Origin: Trichopria drosophilae | Taxonomy: Eukaryota > Arthropoda > Insecta > Hymenoptera > Diapriidae | Length of the DNA: 64,000 nt | Direction of reading: 5' to 3' | NCBI GenBank assembly: GCA_030407085.1 | Contig: CM059586.1 | Coordinates: 16,882,001 to 16,946,000, forward strand | Shown here: positions 10,455 to 24,637 of the stretch, piece by piece | How positions within the stretch are numbered: position 1 is the first letter of the stretch | Layout: the number at the start of each line of letters is the position of its first letter | Position numbers and translations under genes: made by a program | Notes under the pieces: generated by a model | Seen by the model: only the letters and a program-made list of their open reading frames with translations | Told to the model about the DNA's origin: nothing | Database searches by the model: none

Positions 10455-13400
10455 GTGATTTATAAGTGTTTTAACTCGAATCGTCGCTAAAATGTTATGA
10501 TGTTAAATTTGAATATTTTTTCGAAGTTTTATTGGTCTATTAATATAGTTTTATATTTGATAGATTTAGTATTTAGTACTTCTTCCTCATCGTACAAAAT
10601 GAATAATGAGTGCGTCTAGGTATTTCAGCTGTAGCCCAGCCTTAAATGTGCTTCAAAGAGTATGGAAGAAACATTGTTGGAAATGATTTCTTTTTGCAAT
10701 ATTTTCTACTTATGAAAAAATAAACTTTTTAGTTATCAATATAAAAGGACAAAGGATAAAGGTTATTAAAATAAGAAAACATAATAAAAAATAAAGTAAG
10801 GGCTACGAAACTCTCTAAATTTACGTTGTTAGTCCTGCGTATGTAGTGACACTGGTCGGTTTTTCGTGTAACCTTACTGAGGCCAAAGTATTAGTCCAGG
10901 TAGTGACGCTAGTATCGTCTGGCAGCCGCCACTTCTCTTCTAGCTTAGCTTCTTACTCTCACTGACTCCGTTTCATATGCAAATAACGAAGATCCATAAT
11001 TTCCGAACATTATCGGAGCTAATCAGTAGATATTAGCTTCAAGTTCATCCCCATTTTTTTGGTCTCAATATGATTATATGAAATTTTATATCTAGATGGG
11101 TAGTACCAACACCATGGTCCAGGGTATCGCAAAAGGTAATATGTAAATGAATGGAATCAATTTTTAAAAAGTAGTTCGCCATATTGGATTCGCCAGTTAC
11201 TATTTTAAAAAAGAGGTAGATTCGAGGTTATGGGTCTGGTCACATAGTGAGTGTTATGTAACTTTTTATATTTTCGTAATAAAAAAGTATTTTGGAAAAG
11301 TAAAAAAGTATAAGGAACATTTTAAAAAACTCCCAAACAAATTTTCATTAGTTGCATATTTTTATCTTTGTTTGTTTCAACGTACAACCCCCTCTTATAT
11401 AATATTAGTACATAATATAATGTATCTCTGGAAAGTAAATTTTAGCTTATATTTCAAATGAAACGATAAAACAGAGCCGTTTTAATAGAATCTGACTTCA
11501 CAAACAAGAGTAGAAGTAATATGAGAAAACTTCTATGTATTCTTGATTACAATGTGACTAAAATTGTAATTCATCTTGTGTATTATTAAGTTCTTATTTG
11601 TATTTTCAGCGTTTTATGAATTACATGCTTACTTTTTTCTCATCCATTTTTTTAAAATTTATTTTATTGTGTTCAGATTTTTTCTACCATTTTGAGAAAT
11701 TTTGAAGCAATTAGTGAAAGTGTCGCATTTTTATTTATTTATTTAGATGGAATTCAGAGTGGAATCGCCTAAAATTTTCGCAAAGTAGTAGAAGAATCTA
11801 AACACAATAAAATAAATGTAAACGACAAAATTGGTTAATAAAAAAAATCAGCATAAAAAATACAGCACATCATTTTTTGTTTAAATTCTGATCAATTTTT
11901 ATTTTTGTCAGATTTTTATTCTTGTCAGGATCAAGATAAGGATCTGAAATTTTGCAGAGAATTTTGCAAAAAATTGAAGCCTGTATATTCGGCAAGGGCA
12001 GATTTACCATGCTTATACAATGTTCATATATTTAAGTTAAATTTCTTGATATCTTTAACAGGGTACCTACACAATAAATAATTAATATTGCAGAGAAATT
12101 ATGTGCAAAAACTCATAATTCAGTACTATGTATTAATTTTAAACGATACAACATTTTTCAATTGTTTGTGATCAATTTACATATTATTTTTATATTTTTT
12201 ATTGCATATATTTCAAGAACGGTTAGAGTTTTTTAAAATTACATTGGAAGTAATCTATTTCATTATTTTATGATCTTATGATAAAAAAGTAGTTTTCGAT
12301 TCAAGTGCGTAAAACCAGTGTCTGAAATTGACCTTCGCCCACGGAATTGAAAAAAAAGATTTGAAAACTAAATAAAATAAATGATATACGCATTTCAATA
12401 CACGAGACAATGTTAACTGTATAAGCAAAGATTTAAGCACGTTTATGAATTTCTAACAGATTTAAAACCAAATAGTGTAATAGAAAAGAAATATCTCGAA
12501 AATAATTAAACAATTTTACAATTTTTTTAAATTTAAACAAAATAGAATTCTAGGAAAATATTTCTCAACAGTTTTCAGTTTCATAACAATCATGATTGAA
12601 AACTTATCAAGGGCTTTAAAAGTCTTCATTTTTTGGTGTATTAAAAATATAGACATTAAATAGGTATAAAAAGTTAAAATTTTATGCGAACCTGAAAATA
12701 TGAATGAATCCCTTCAGGCCATAGCCTTGTAATGAATCACCACCTTAGATTTAATCGTTGTTTTCGCTACTAAACCAGTTAATATGCTAATGAGTTGTCT
12801 AATGTTGAAAGTTTGATATTAACTACACTAGAATAAGAGTCCATATTACATTGTATATATTTGTTGATATAGTCAGTATGACGCAAAAACCAGTTTAAAT
12901 TTAGTTCACATTTAATTGACTCAATAACGATTTTACAGATAGTAAATTACATGCTTCACAAAAATATCACGAAAGTTCTGTGACGTTGCATTGTGAGATA
13001 TAAATGTGTAAATCCACGTAATAATATTTCCTTTTCTGGCTTTTGTCATCAAGTTCTATTACTTTGGTTCATTTCGTCTTCTTTCCTTTGTTCTTTTTCG
13101 TTTATGATCAACAATATATTCAATATGCAACATTCTCGATCATTTTTAATAATATTATTTTTAATAAATAATATTTTAAAGTAGTACATATACCCGCATG
13201 TTACTATTTAAAATTCATGAAATCCGTGAGATTAATTACTTATTTTTGTACATCTGATCTTTTTTTATTAAGGTATCGCAGTTATTACACAATATTATCA
13301 TTCTTAATTATTTATTAAGCATCAAACTTCCATCAATTTTAGTTTAATTCGTTTGTCAACTCTTTACTATCACAATAAAGTGTTTTAGTGTAATTAAAGT

Positions 13401-15608
13401 ATAAATTAACAAATAATTTCTTCAACACTATAACAGTAGTATTTTCTTTTTAAGTTGTTTAATTTTATATTCGATGCAGTGAGGAAATATATACAAGTTT
13501 CATATTAAACTATCCACAAACTGAATACTATTTGATTATACAAATATCAAAGTACTTGCTAGAGACAGAAATGACAAAAAAAGAACAAAAATAGAAAGTT
13601 ATTAAAAAAATGCTAATATTTCAGTAAATATTAGATTTAATTGTCAAATTTACCAGATTTTATTACATTTTTCTTTAACTAAAGTAATTTCCCTATGATT
13701 AATTTAATTATTATGATTTTAGTTCCTTATACACTGTTAAAAATGTTCTTAACTTTCTATAACTTTTAAGATGCATACGCATATGAAATTTAATGACATT
13801 GTTAATTAATTTATTTTTTATTAACATGATCATGAAAATTTAATTGTTTATAATTAAAATATTAATTAATGTACATATATAGTAATAATTTTAAGTGTTT
13901 AGGTATTTAATGTATAATATCAGTGATCAAAACACTAAAAGAATATATTAGTATTACACTATCCATATTTGAAATTTACATAGCTTTATTTTGGCAATAT
14001 TTACGATGGTGCGCAAGTACATGTGTACAAATACATGGTTAAATGTGTTTAGACGTAGTCATAATTGAAACCGTGAATCGACGGAATTGAACTGACCCTA
14101 ACCAAAAAAACAAGCGTCAACCAAAATGATCTTCAATCAAATAGTTGTAACAAACCGACGCCTTACTGTCATGTTTTTTAAAATAAATTAATGTAAAAAT
14201 ATTTAGTGTACATGTATATTGAATTTAAGAAATGTGTTACATAACTTTCAATATATTGTGTCATTAAATTTCAGTGCGTACATAACCTCCTCCTTCCATT
14301 ACATGTTCATTGAATTTGATTAGGAAATTTCTAAGAGTGTACAATTGCATTATTTTTGATAGAGCAGACGAGTTTCAATAGAAACTTATGATATAATTAT
14401 ATATTTTCAATTACGATAGCATAATAAATTTCATTTTTAATGTTTAATAACTTAATCGAAGTTTAACTTACATAAGTCGGAAACTATTATTCGAGTCACT
14501 ACTATCCATTAGGATAGTTTAAAGACGATGGAAAAAGCTTAAAAATGAAGACTCATACATTTCAAATATCTTTAATAGAAAAATTACAAAAATAGATTTT
14601 GTATGTTAATATATATGCGCTGAAACGTTTGTCAAAAACTTCAAATTAAACTTTGTTAAACTTGTTCAGTTCTCCTGAAATAGTTTCATCGATAAACATA
14701 CACTCTCTACGTTAAAGTGCAAAGTGACTGGACTATTGATACACATACCAATTTAACGATTGTTGAAGCACAATATACAAGGAGTTTTAAATAATAATCA
14801 TAATAAGATAACTTAAGTAGATAATTATAAATCTAAACTGAGATATTAGAAATTAAAAACGATGGGACTAATAAAGTTTTAAAAAAAATGCTTCTACTAA
14901 AACACAAATTAACACTTGTATGTTCTGAGTTCTTTTGAAATTTGAAGTTACTGGGTTAATAAGCTGCTCTACATGATTTTTGCGAATAGATTTTTTTCAC
15001 ACTCCGGGAGTAGAACTCGATTTTGCGCCCTGCAGCGAAATTTTCGGGCGGAAATAATCGAGCCCCTCGCTAAAAAATATCGAATGGAACATGGGAGAAA
15101 TATCGATTTCCGAGGAATGTGACTGAGTCTATATTAATGATATTATACTATTTTGTGATGAATAAGATGGCGAAGGCAGAATTTTCCTATGATGTCGCAT
15201 TTCCGAGAAAAGTGACGTTAAGTGTGTTAAATGTACATTTTTTGCCAAATTTCGAATTCGTTGTGGCAAAATAGAATTAACACGGACGAGTTTTCTAGAT
15301 TTAGGTAATTTTTGTGGTCTATTTTTAAAATTCAAAATTACGGATAAAATATGGCGAGCGAGTTTTTAGGACTTAAACGGATGTATTTAGATAATGGTAG
15401 TATGTACAGAAGAAACTTGTTTTATAAATCAATTATACAACTCAAGCACATTGAATTCAAATTAATGACATTATGTAAGCTTTCTGCAAGTAGCCAGATA
15501 AAAAAATTAAATTTACAAATTCCGTGATTTATGAGTTACAGTCTACGAGGCAGAAAAATATTAATCATCGCAGAAAACGACGAATGGAATGTTATACAGT
15601 TTGTTGCT
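10455..15608. other. Five kilobases of AT-rich DNA with no recognisable feature
   Basis: This stretch is very AT-rich with long A/T runs. Open frames are short and of chance composition. No terminal inverted repeats, tRNA-like boxes or domain words were found. A fragment of the dispersed motif (GCCATATTGGATTCGCC) occurs at about 11178, and a small GC-richer patch at about 10910-10990. Confidence 0.6.
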
Positions 15609-15610
15609 TA

Positions 15611-15922
15611 CACGGAGGAAAATAATCAGCAAAATCAGCCGAAAAATCCGCAGATTCTACCAATTTTATCCTATAGGGACAGCTGTTAGAATTCCGTTAG
15701 GGATAGCCGATAATTTCAACTAAATTTACTGAAAAAGTCCGCAAATTTAACGGAACAAATCTGCTAATGTAGCGGAAATTTAGAGCTAAGCGCGAATTGA
15801 GTAGGGTTAAGGCTACATTAGCGGAATCAAAACAGCTAAAATTGCATATATTTTCGGCAATTCCAGCCGAAAATTTTAGCTGATATGAATCAGCTAATCC
15901 AGCGGAGTCATTTTTCTCCGTG
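15611..15922. mobile_element. 312-bp TA-flanked MITE
   Basis: The ends CACGGAGGAAAAT and ATTTTTCTCCGTG are near-perfect inverted complements. TA flanks both sides (15609-15610 and 15923-15924). The interior repeats short words such as CAGCTAA and AGCCGAAAA in both orientations, suggesting subterminal repeats. The CACGGAGAA-type end resembles that of the 47238-48290 element, but interiors differ. Confidence 0.85.
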
Positions 15923-15924
15923 TA

Positions 15925-17261
15925 TGGTTTTCAGCGTCGCTGAATAAGGATCCGTCATGAGCTTTTTTGACATTCAAAATGGTGCATCTAATATGCTGGG
16001 CGAATTTTTGAAAATCGCTTCAGATCACATATTATAAACATTACGTATTTTTTACGTCGATTTTACAGGTTCAAAATTAACATCGGTTAATAAATCAGGC
16101 ACAAGCAGATTGCAATAACGTTAAACCAAAAAAATTTAAATTTAACGAATGAAAACATTGCCAATAAGGTTATCTATTTTTGATAAACTCGAAGACGTTT
16201 AATGTATGAGTAATTTATTAGAAGACTTGAAAAACTCATCAATTCTCCATAAGGTAGCTTCCAGGACAGGACTGAAAATTGCACGTCCTTCCATCAGCTC
16301 TTGTCTTTTGCACGATGGCGTACTTGACGAACGCGTGTTTAAGTATGTAGGGATGTCATCGAAGATGCGCTTGCAAGCGAGCTTTCATATACATTGAGGC
16401 GTTGCACTTGCCTTGTGTTATATATATATATAAATAGAAAAAAGGCAGGAGACAATCAGGAGACGGGACGAGAGATGGAAAATTGAATTATTAGAGCCTG
16501 AGTAAAAGTAAAATGAGAAGGAAGAAAAATTGAAACATTTCGAAACCGGTCAAAATTGAATGGAAACGAGCAAGACGTTAAGGATAACGGGAACGAATGT
16601 CGAGTTAGAGGGAGCCAGAGAGAGATAGAGCTAGAAAAGTGGTAGAGAGAGAAGGATGCAGGAGCAAGAGAGAGGGAGATGAGAAAGGGGAGAAGTGGAG
16701 TACGTCTGGAGTACGAGAGAACACTCGATTTACGTTTTTCGAAGTTAATTGAATGGGGGAAAGCTCTCCTTTCCCCATGCGAATCAGGCGAGCTTGCGAG
16801 AGGATCCCTTATAAGGAAAGATGAGAGCTCTCGCAGCGGGCTGGGGAGGAAGCGCGAAACGGTTATTATATACGGCACCGACGCACAGGAGTGTGATTTA
16901 CGACGGACCCAGCCGGGTTAATTCGCATCCGCATCGACTACTTGTTTCCGCGGGTCTACGTTTCCGGAAAATCGACTTGCTTCGACTAACTCCCGGTTAA
17001 ATTAATACAGCCCCTGCCGAAGTTATAATTGATATTGGTATTACACAAATTTGCAATTACGAATATATTACCATTTGGATTTCGACAAAGAAAAAGAGAA
17101 AGAAAATTGAAAATGCTCACAACCCTTTTTTCATATGTAGCGACAATTTATATAAATGTCAAAGGTGTGTGATAAGTTCCGCAATCTTATAAAGAAAAAA
17201 CTTTTGAATTTCATTTCTTTGATGTTAATTTTAATTCTCCATCGTACGCATATAGTTGCGG
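15925..17261. other. Mixed stretch: dispersed motif, purine-rich tract, GC-richer segment
   Basis: A dispersed-repeat fragment (TTCAAAATGGTGCATCTAA) lies at about 15970-16010. A (TA)n run is at about 16420-16433. A strongly purine-biased segment (GAGAGAGAAGGA-like) runs from about 16440 to 16720 and produces a long, low-complexity minus-strand frame at 16456-16878. A GC-richer unique-looking patch follows to about 17000. No gene was recognised. Confidence 0.55.
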
Positions 17262-17365
17262 GTTTACTGACCGACTTTGCGTAATCGCTTTCTTGAGGCC
17301 CGTGAACTAAACCGCACAGCGTCGCGTCGAGCAGCTTGTGCCCCCCACGACTTCCTAACGCGTTA
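17262..17365. repeat. Second copy of the GC-rich module at 7232-7335
   Basis: It shares TTGAGG, a GTGAACTAAACCG-like word, GCGTCGCGTCGAGCAGC and CTTGTGCCCCCCACGAC with the first copy in the same order. It lies immediately upstream of a pogo-like MITE, but the first copy does not, so the association is probably incidental. Confidence 0.5.
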
Positions 17366-17417
17366 ACGTCCAGGCAGGACACAACGTTGCCATTCAAGGT
17401 AGAATTGTAGCCATATA

Positions 17418-17654
17418 CAGCATATTCCTAGTATATTTTCCCGCTCGGATGCTCGCCTTCCCCTCCCGTTATATTTACCAAACGAAGGGGAGCGCGCCGC
17501 TTCTCCCATTCTCCTGAATCGCGTTATGTTCGTGACGTAATAGCAGGCCCTTCCTGAGGCCCAACCCGCAAGGTGGGGGAAAAAGGAGGGCGTTGACAGG
17601 CAAATATGCTGGAATGCAAATATAGCGAGATACAATTATACCGTGACTATACTG
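17418..17654 (+). mobile_element. GC-rich pogo-like MITE, copy 1
   Basis: TA duplications at 17416-17417 and 17655-17656 flank CAG...CTG ends. Interior blocks such as CGTTATATTTACCAAACGAA, GGGGAGCG, CTTCTCCCA, GTTATGTTCGTGACGT and CCCGCAAGGTGGGGGAAAA are shared with 41913-42175. TA target plus CAGT-type ends and no coding suggest a pogo/Tc1-related MITE. The GC content is much above the background. Confidence 0.85.
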
Positions 17655-17656
17655 TA

Positions 17657-19889
17657 ATGAGCGCAATGAAAAATATATTTGGAACTCATGGTCTTATGTC
17701 TTTCAGAGTACTTTTTTTAATGGTCTTATTAGAATTTTCCAAAATGACTTTTAAGTACAGAAAAATAAAAATTGTCCTTCTATTCATTCTCTATTGATGG
17801 CGTCCCCGGTGTTTAAACTTTAAATAAATGCGGAAACTGAAAACATAGTTTGTTAAGATAAAATGGCGATCGTGATAACGAATTTTTACTTGAAACTTAA
17901 TCTTTTTTTTCTTCGAAACTGTGTAGTTCAGCGAAAATTATTGTAGAATAATGTCTTACGCGGAAAAAAAGGAGCCGGTTTGCTGCAATTAAAATTGTAA
18001 AGTTATCAGCAATATTGATGGCGTAAAAAAATAATAAAAGAATTGAAGAATGTTCTCAACATAATGAACGTTAAATTTTCCTTTATTTTGATTACTGCAA
18101 AAAAAGAGGAATTTTTCCATACATTATTGTCCACCGCATTTGTGCATCCTATTTTTTCTAATGCAGTTCGTACATCTATTCGAAATTGCCGCTAATAAAT
18201 CATTATTATGTATTGGTCTGTTTATTTTGATTACCGCTTGAAGAAAATAGAGTTTCTGTCGAAGAAATCAAAGATGACCTTGATGACCTATGATCTTGAA
18301 ATTCATGACTTCCAGATCAAACTCAAGGGCACCGACCGATTTCTTTTAAAAGTTTAGATTTATTAATGTACATTTATAATAAATTTTAAATAAATTTATA
18401 GAAATTTATTTTTTATTTGTTAATTTTTTCAACATTTATTAGAAATATACGTTAAAAAATATAGACAATAACAATCAGATTAATAAATGACGTTTTAAAT
18501 AAAAGAACGTGTAAATGTCTAATTGAAACGATAAAAAGAAGACTTTTGATACAATATCGTACTTTTATCCGAATTTAAATTTAAACTCAATATTACTATA
18601 TTAATAAAAGCTATGACATTTTCACATGAGAATTAGATAGTTAGCTTGTTTTCCGATACATTTAGATTTCTTAAAACTTGAATCATCAGAGTAAGTATAA
18701 TATATAAATTAACCTAATTGTTCGTATTACTTGTGAGTGTTAGTATAGCAACAACAAATATTTTGTCATAAGAAGAGTCATTCTTTTCGATCAGATACTT
18801 TTGTATTAGTTATTTTATTTTGGATGATCTTCTAGTTTTTTAAAGCTTTTTGTCTGCTTTCGATTGGTTCATTCCTCTGTACAAATTTCACACCTTATAT
18901 TCCGTTCCGGAATTCTTATTTCATGAATATTTTCTACAGATTTATCGCATACCTTCACGTTTTTATCTCACTCTATTCGTGTTATCGCAGTTATTAAATT
19001 TTTGTGCATTTAATTCGCAATTGTTTCAATTTATATCCCACCGTCCATATCAACGCATGGAAATAATTACTCATATAAAAGTAAATATACACATTTGTTG
19101 TTCGACATTCCGTATTTTTACATTGTTCCTTAGTTACTGATACTATTGGACAAATTTTATGTAATTTTTATGATTAGCGAGTATATTTTACATCCTGTTA
19201 ACTTTTCGCCGAATCTCTTAATTATCGGTTAATATAATCGTTATTTGCAGTTTTAATCAGATTTGCTATATTTTATTTCCCCTCTGCTTTGTGTACAGTT
19301 TTTTAATTTCGTGGACTGCATATTCCCCAGTATTTATCGCTTTGAAAACCGTCAGTATTAGTTTTTAAATTAAAAAATTATGATTTATTTCTCATTAATT
19401 ATGATGCCAATCTACTATGTCTGTCAGCATATAATACTAAAGTAGCAAGAGTCTTTGTTTCGACCAAGCCAAAGTTAGAATACCCTAATTAAGTAAAATT
19501 TACCACTTTTCGATAACAAATTGCCCCATAGGTCAATTAGACTTTCAAGTCTCGAATACAGGTAGAAAATAACTTGTAAAGCCCTGCTTCAAAGTTGTAC
19601 ATTAGGTTAAAAATAGCAAATCTATATACTTTGACTGTAAAATTATTAAATCATATTTATGTTTTCAAAGTCGAGTAAACATATATAGGGCGATATTATG
19701 CCCAATATATAATATTTTGTAAATATTAACCTTATAACGCTGCACAATTACGTAACATCCGTCCACCATTCGTAGATAGCATAACCTAAAAAATTCTTTG
19801 TATAAATTTAGAGAAAACTTATTGTGTATTATCTTACTGTGTGAATGAAAGAAATTCTTCAAGATGATTAACGAGTAAAGAAATAAATT
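17657..19889. other. AT-rich stretch without a recognisable gene
   Basis: Only short, chance-like frames were seen. A patch at about 18255-18345 is richer in GACCTTGA/GATCTTGAA words and slightly less AT-rich. Nothing could be assigned. Confidence 0.6.
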
Positions 19890-20036
19890 TGCCTTAAAAA
19901 TCGTACATAAATTGCCTGAAAAATTACCATGCTGATCAACAAAAGTGGTGCATGTTTTTTGTAAAGTAACATTCCTTTAAGACTGTAAATTTTTCTAAAG
20001 TGAAATGTAAAATTTATATTACTAGGATCAGAAAAA
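19890..20036 (-). mobile_element. Fragment of the 47238-48290 TIR family, inverted orientation
   Basis: CCTGAAAAATTACCATGCTG and GGTGCATGTT...GTAAAGTAAC...AAAGTGAAATGTAAAATTT are collinear with the reverse complement of the right part of the 47-48 kb element. This is the third copy of that family in the window. Confidence 0.7.
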
Positions 20037-20454
20037 TTCATCATCCGCAGCATACTAAAATTTTACAAGTTACAGAGTCAATTCTATTTCTTTTTTAGTG
20101 ACGTTAATGAAAACGTATGGGAAAATCCATGAAACTTTTAATGTTTGTGAGCTGGGTGGTTTAAGACCTTTCCTAAAAAATATTTAATATAAAAACGCAA
20201 GAAAATATTAGTGTATATGCTTAACTTGATAAGCACAATTTAAAGTCGATTTTATATAATTTAAAATCAACAAAAAGTGCTAAAACCTTTGAATTTCGCA
20301 AAGTTGGCGGTGAGCATATTTTATTTTGTTTTGCGACTCTATAACTTTTTGAAATTATTCTATAATGACTTGAATTTTTTTACAGAATCACTACTACTCA
20401 AATACAATTTGAAGTCTACTATTTTAGAGTGTACCTATAATAAGAAAGAGTTAA

Positions 20455-20652
20455 ATGGCCAGGGAACAAAGTTCGGAAATTAAAACCCCGAAAGGTTAAC
20501 ATTTCGATATTGCGTGACTACAAGGTATTTTAATTTTCTTCCTTTTTTCCAAATTTTCAAAGACAAAGTGAAGAAAATCACGCTGGAGCCATGCTATATC
20601 GTAATTTTGGCCATTCCGTATGTTGATTTTTGGAACTTTGTTCCCCGGCCAG
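20455..20652. mobile_element. 198-bp TTAA-flanked MITE
   Basis: TTAA occurs at 20451-20454 and 20653-20656. The inward ends ATGGCCAGGGAACAAAGTTC and CTGGCCGGGGAACAAAGTTC match at 18 of 20 positions. The 198-bp interior is non-coding. TTAA duplication suggests piggyBac-type mobilisation, but the TIR is unlike that of the other TTAA elements here. Confidence 0.85.
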
Positions 20653-20656
20653 TTAA

Positions 20657-23600
20657 ATAATAAAAAAAAAGTGGAGACCGCTTTTTTTTTTAAATGCATT
20701 TCGTAGGATTATTTATACAATAAATCTTTGTCGTACATTAAAACTGGTACAAAATTACATTAAGTAAAAGTGTGTGCCCCATGAAAAAACGTTTTTAGAA
20801 GAGTATGAATTATAAAATTACAAGCGCAACAAAATTGTTTGTTGCACGTAAATTTCACATTAAATTATACTAAATTGTAATTTACAAAACTGACATCATG
20901 TATATTTACTTCATTTGCTATATTACGTAGCGATTAAAGATAAATAGAGTATTGCAGGATTACCCTAACATTATAAAATAGGACCTAAAAATGGTCATTT
21001 TACGCCCATGGTGCAAACAATATTTTTCGATTTAGGGAGAGTAAAATGACCATTCATTCTATCACACACATTAAAGATGTTTACGAATCACTGCGACGCG
21101 CACCACTGACTTTCGAGTTTATTTTTCAATCAGTAATGTTTATGTTTATAATGTATAATATTTGTATTTAGAATTGTCGTTTTCTATTGTCTCCCACCAT
21201 TATCATAATGTGTTGTGTTGTAGAAAATTATAAGAAATCGTATTTATCGCCTTTTTTCGAAAAATCGTCCATTTTCAGACTGTTTTTAATTTACGCCCGA
21301 GGGCGAAAGTCGGTATTTCACGCCCCAAAAGGAGGCGTATAATGGTCACCTTACGTCCCCTGAATCGAAAACATAATTACTTGTACAGGCTTGAAATGTA
21401 CATTAAGAAAAATTGTATATAGACAAAAGATGAACACAAAAAATAAAAATGATCTAAATACTCCTAAATTTTCTACCTAATACAGGTCTATTTTACCAAA
21501 TTGGAACTACGACCCAATATAGGGAAAATAGTTTGTACATATTACCCAATTTCGATCATCAAATTAGTTTTTTTCTCCCGACTTACCCTAATTCGATTTC
21601 TATTTTAGGTAAATAAGTCGTGGTCGAGAAAATCTCTCGCCCCGATGGAAGGTCGAAAAGAGGTAATTTCGGCTTGTTTGGCTACTTCGGTATTATCTAC
21701 TTTTTAATCTGTTTATAATTTATACTTTTTGTTGTTGTCATTTTCAATTTTCGCCGTTTTTTATGCGTAAATTTTTTTATTATAAAGCGTGTAATGTTAT
21801 TTTGGTGCGTTTTAGCATTTTAAACACGAACAATCAGTCAATAAGTGATTTCATTTCAAAAGTCACATTAACTTCGAAAATGTTTTACATTCTAACGATT
21901 TTAGGTAGATTCTACGGCTGCGTTGTAAAGTAGAGTAGACTTTAAGCGTCAATGTCTAGAGAGCAGTTGTTTTAAAGTTGGATAGACTCGAAAGATATGT
22001 ACGAAAGTATACTCTCTAAAGTATGCTATGCTCGCTTTATCACTTGTTATGAAACTACTTACCAATGAGAATTAACATCAATATTATAGTAGACTTGGAA
22101 CATTAAAAAGAACGATCCTGGATTGAAATCAAATATGCCTGATAATCCTGGAATCTTTAATGTATTGAAAAGTTTTCTGCGTTTCAAGATATGGATTTTA
22201 GTTAGCAAATTATGAAGTTTTCGAAATGAATGTTAGAAAATTTAAATTTTAAACTTTAGTTTAATTTAATACTGTATGATTGCTTATTTTTTTTACATGT
22301 AAATAAAATAATACAATGCAAGTTTTCTTCGATACTTTTAGATAATTTTCACAAATATTGATCAGTAATTACATTTATGGATTATATCTTTGCAGTACGC
22401 TAATTTTCTAAAATATTCGAGAATTTCTAGAATACATTCTTATTACATTGAATATATAGTCTAATCTGAACGTTCAACAAAATTTATGAAATACACAGTT
22501 AGATTCTGCCATAATTCAAGACCAGGTTATAGGGTCATTTTTATGCGAAATTGGAGGAGATACAATGATGAAAAATTGGGGCATTTTTCTCTAATTATAG
22601 TACATATACGCTTTGATGTTTTTAATGCTATTCAAGGCATATATGAAATTAGTTTTCTAAGATACAGTAAGGTATCATGATATCTCCTCCTATTAATTTT
22701 CAAAATTACATTATAAAATGCTCAAAAAAAGAGGTCCAAATTGAGGACCGACTCGACTTTTCCAATATTTTTTTAACATTTCACTTACATTTGTTTTAGA
22801 CGTAGAAAATTTTAACGACAAATTTCACATCTCTTAATAAACTTAAATACTTTTTAATATATTCCATATATATCCCTAGTCGTATATATCTATAAGAATG
22901 AATTTGAAAAAGGAACTCCACAGCAGAAAAATGGAAATCAGCCATTTCTTTCGTTGAGTATTCGGGTAAGCTGCAAGAGATACGAATAGGCCTAAATAAT
23001 GAACTTTTTAATGTAAATTCATTACTGATTAATTGTATGAGACCTAAATACATTTTTAATGTGGTAATAATAAAACATTCATCGATAGTCACTGACTGTG
23101 ATAGATAAACATGTTTTCTACTGGTATTTTCCTTCGTTTTTGCTTTTGATAAAGAGCAAAAATATTTATATTTCAAGATTCCTATTATTGTAACATATAT
23201 TGTAATTTATATCATAATATAGACAAGGTAAATTATTGTGCATTCAAAAATAACGATTAAACAATAAATATATTCTTCGCTGTTGTTCCAAATAATTTTC
23301 CATTTTTACTTCTACTAACACCATTACTAAAAGAATAAAATTGTCTTTGTCATAACATAACATTTTTATTGTTAATTGAACCAAGAAAACTTACTAGAAC
23401 TAAAAATGTCCCAGTTATTGTAGTCAGTTTTTCCTTGTTACTTTAATAAGGATTTAATAGGTGAGGTCGTATTTAATAAGGTAACCTTATTCAATCTTTG
23501 CACACGGGTGTAATGAATTTTTTTCTGTGTAGTTGTCAGATTTCCTGTGATAACATCCTTAATTTTCGAGCATGATATTGACATACCAGAAATGAACATT

Positions 23601-24637
23601 CATTCCCCGCTCAGATATTAGCTGGATATGAGCCTGAATGCGACACATGTTAATTTTCCTCTTCGAAAGGATTGATTTCTGCATTAAAGGGTTTATCCAG
23701 GATACGCGAGTCTGTCAAATTATCAATAAGCAAGGGGGGTTTATTTAATGCTTCTTTATAAATGCCTTTAAAAGTCCATTCTAGTGAAGCACGTAGAATC
23801 GAAAGAATCATATTTGTGAAACCTACTGGAATGTTTTATGGTATTACTTTTAAAAGTTATGTATTAAATTCAAAAACGCAAAATACATATAATATGGTAA
23901 CTAGTCTCTAACTTCTGTCATTACTTTATATGTTTTAGTAGGCTTGGTAACAGTGACTTTTTTTTGCAGGCTTGTGTTATATATTAATTTTCATCAATTT
24001 TTTGCAAAATGAGAATCTTCTCCTTTTTGCTTTTATCTAGAAAAATACATTCTATTTCATCGAGGTATGTCGTTCATTTATGTACGTTGCGATAATTACA
24101 AGGATCCAATTTCGATGTGAAATACCATGTAAAATATAGGTGAAATAGAATAGAACAAAAATGGTTAATTTTTTTTCGAAAAATTAAGACATTTTTCTAC
24201 AAAATAGGTTATGTCGATTTTTTTTAAAATTATTTTCCCCTTGTAATTTAAATATTGAAGGGTGATGCCAACGGAGGAGGATTTTTTTTAAATATACAAA
24301 AAAAAATAATTCATTCCGACCTGAATAACATATAATTTTTTCATAATTTTTCGTAGGTTCAAATTCGAGAAAAAAAAATGTTGACATACTCTATCGCAAA
24401 AATGATGTGTATTAGTTATCTATTATTTTAATATAAACACTTATTATTTTCTGTTAAGAATAATTAATAATACAACATACATGAACATACAACGTATAAG
24501 AATTAAAAAACGCTTTAATATTTTGTAAAATATTCAGTACATGAATAAAAAAGTTTCTATTTGCATTTCAAGTATACGTAAACTAACATACTCATATATA
24601 CGAAGAAAAGAGTTAAAAATGAAAACACATATGTATA
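20657..24637. other. AT-rich stretch; one area rich in GTAAAATGACC/TTTACGCCC words
   Basis: Between about 20985 and 21365 words such as GGTCATTTTACGCCC, GTAAAATGACC, TTTACGCCCG and GGTCACCTTACGTCCCC recur in both orientations, suggesting a degenerate inverted-repeat element. Similar words occur at 58660-58810. A 16-bp imperfect inverted pair (GGAGGAGATA) sits at about 22553 and 22689. The rest is featureless. Confidence 0.45.

Noticed and set aside
16456..16878. 140-codon minus-strand frame
   Set aside because: Most of it is the complement of a GAGA/GGAGA-type tract, giving Ser/Leu/Pro-rich low-complexity sequence.
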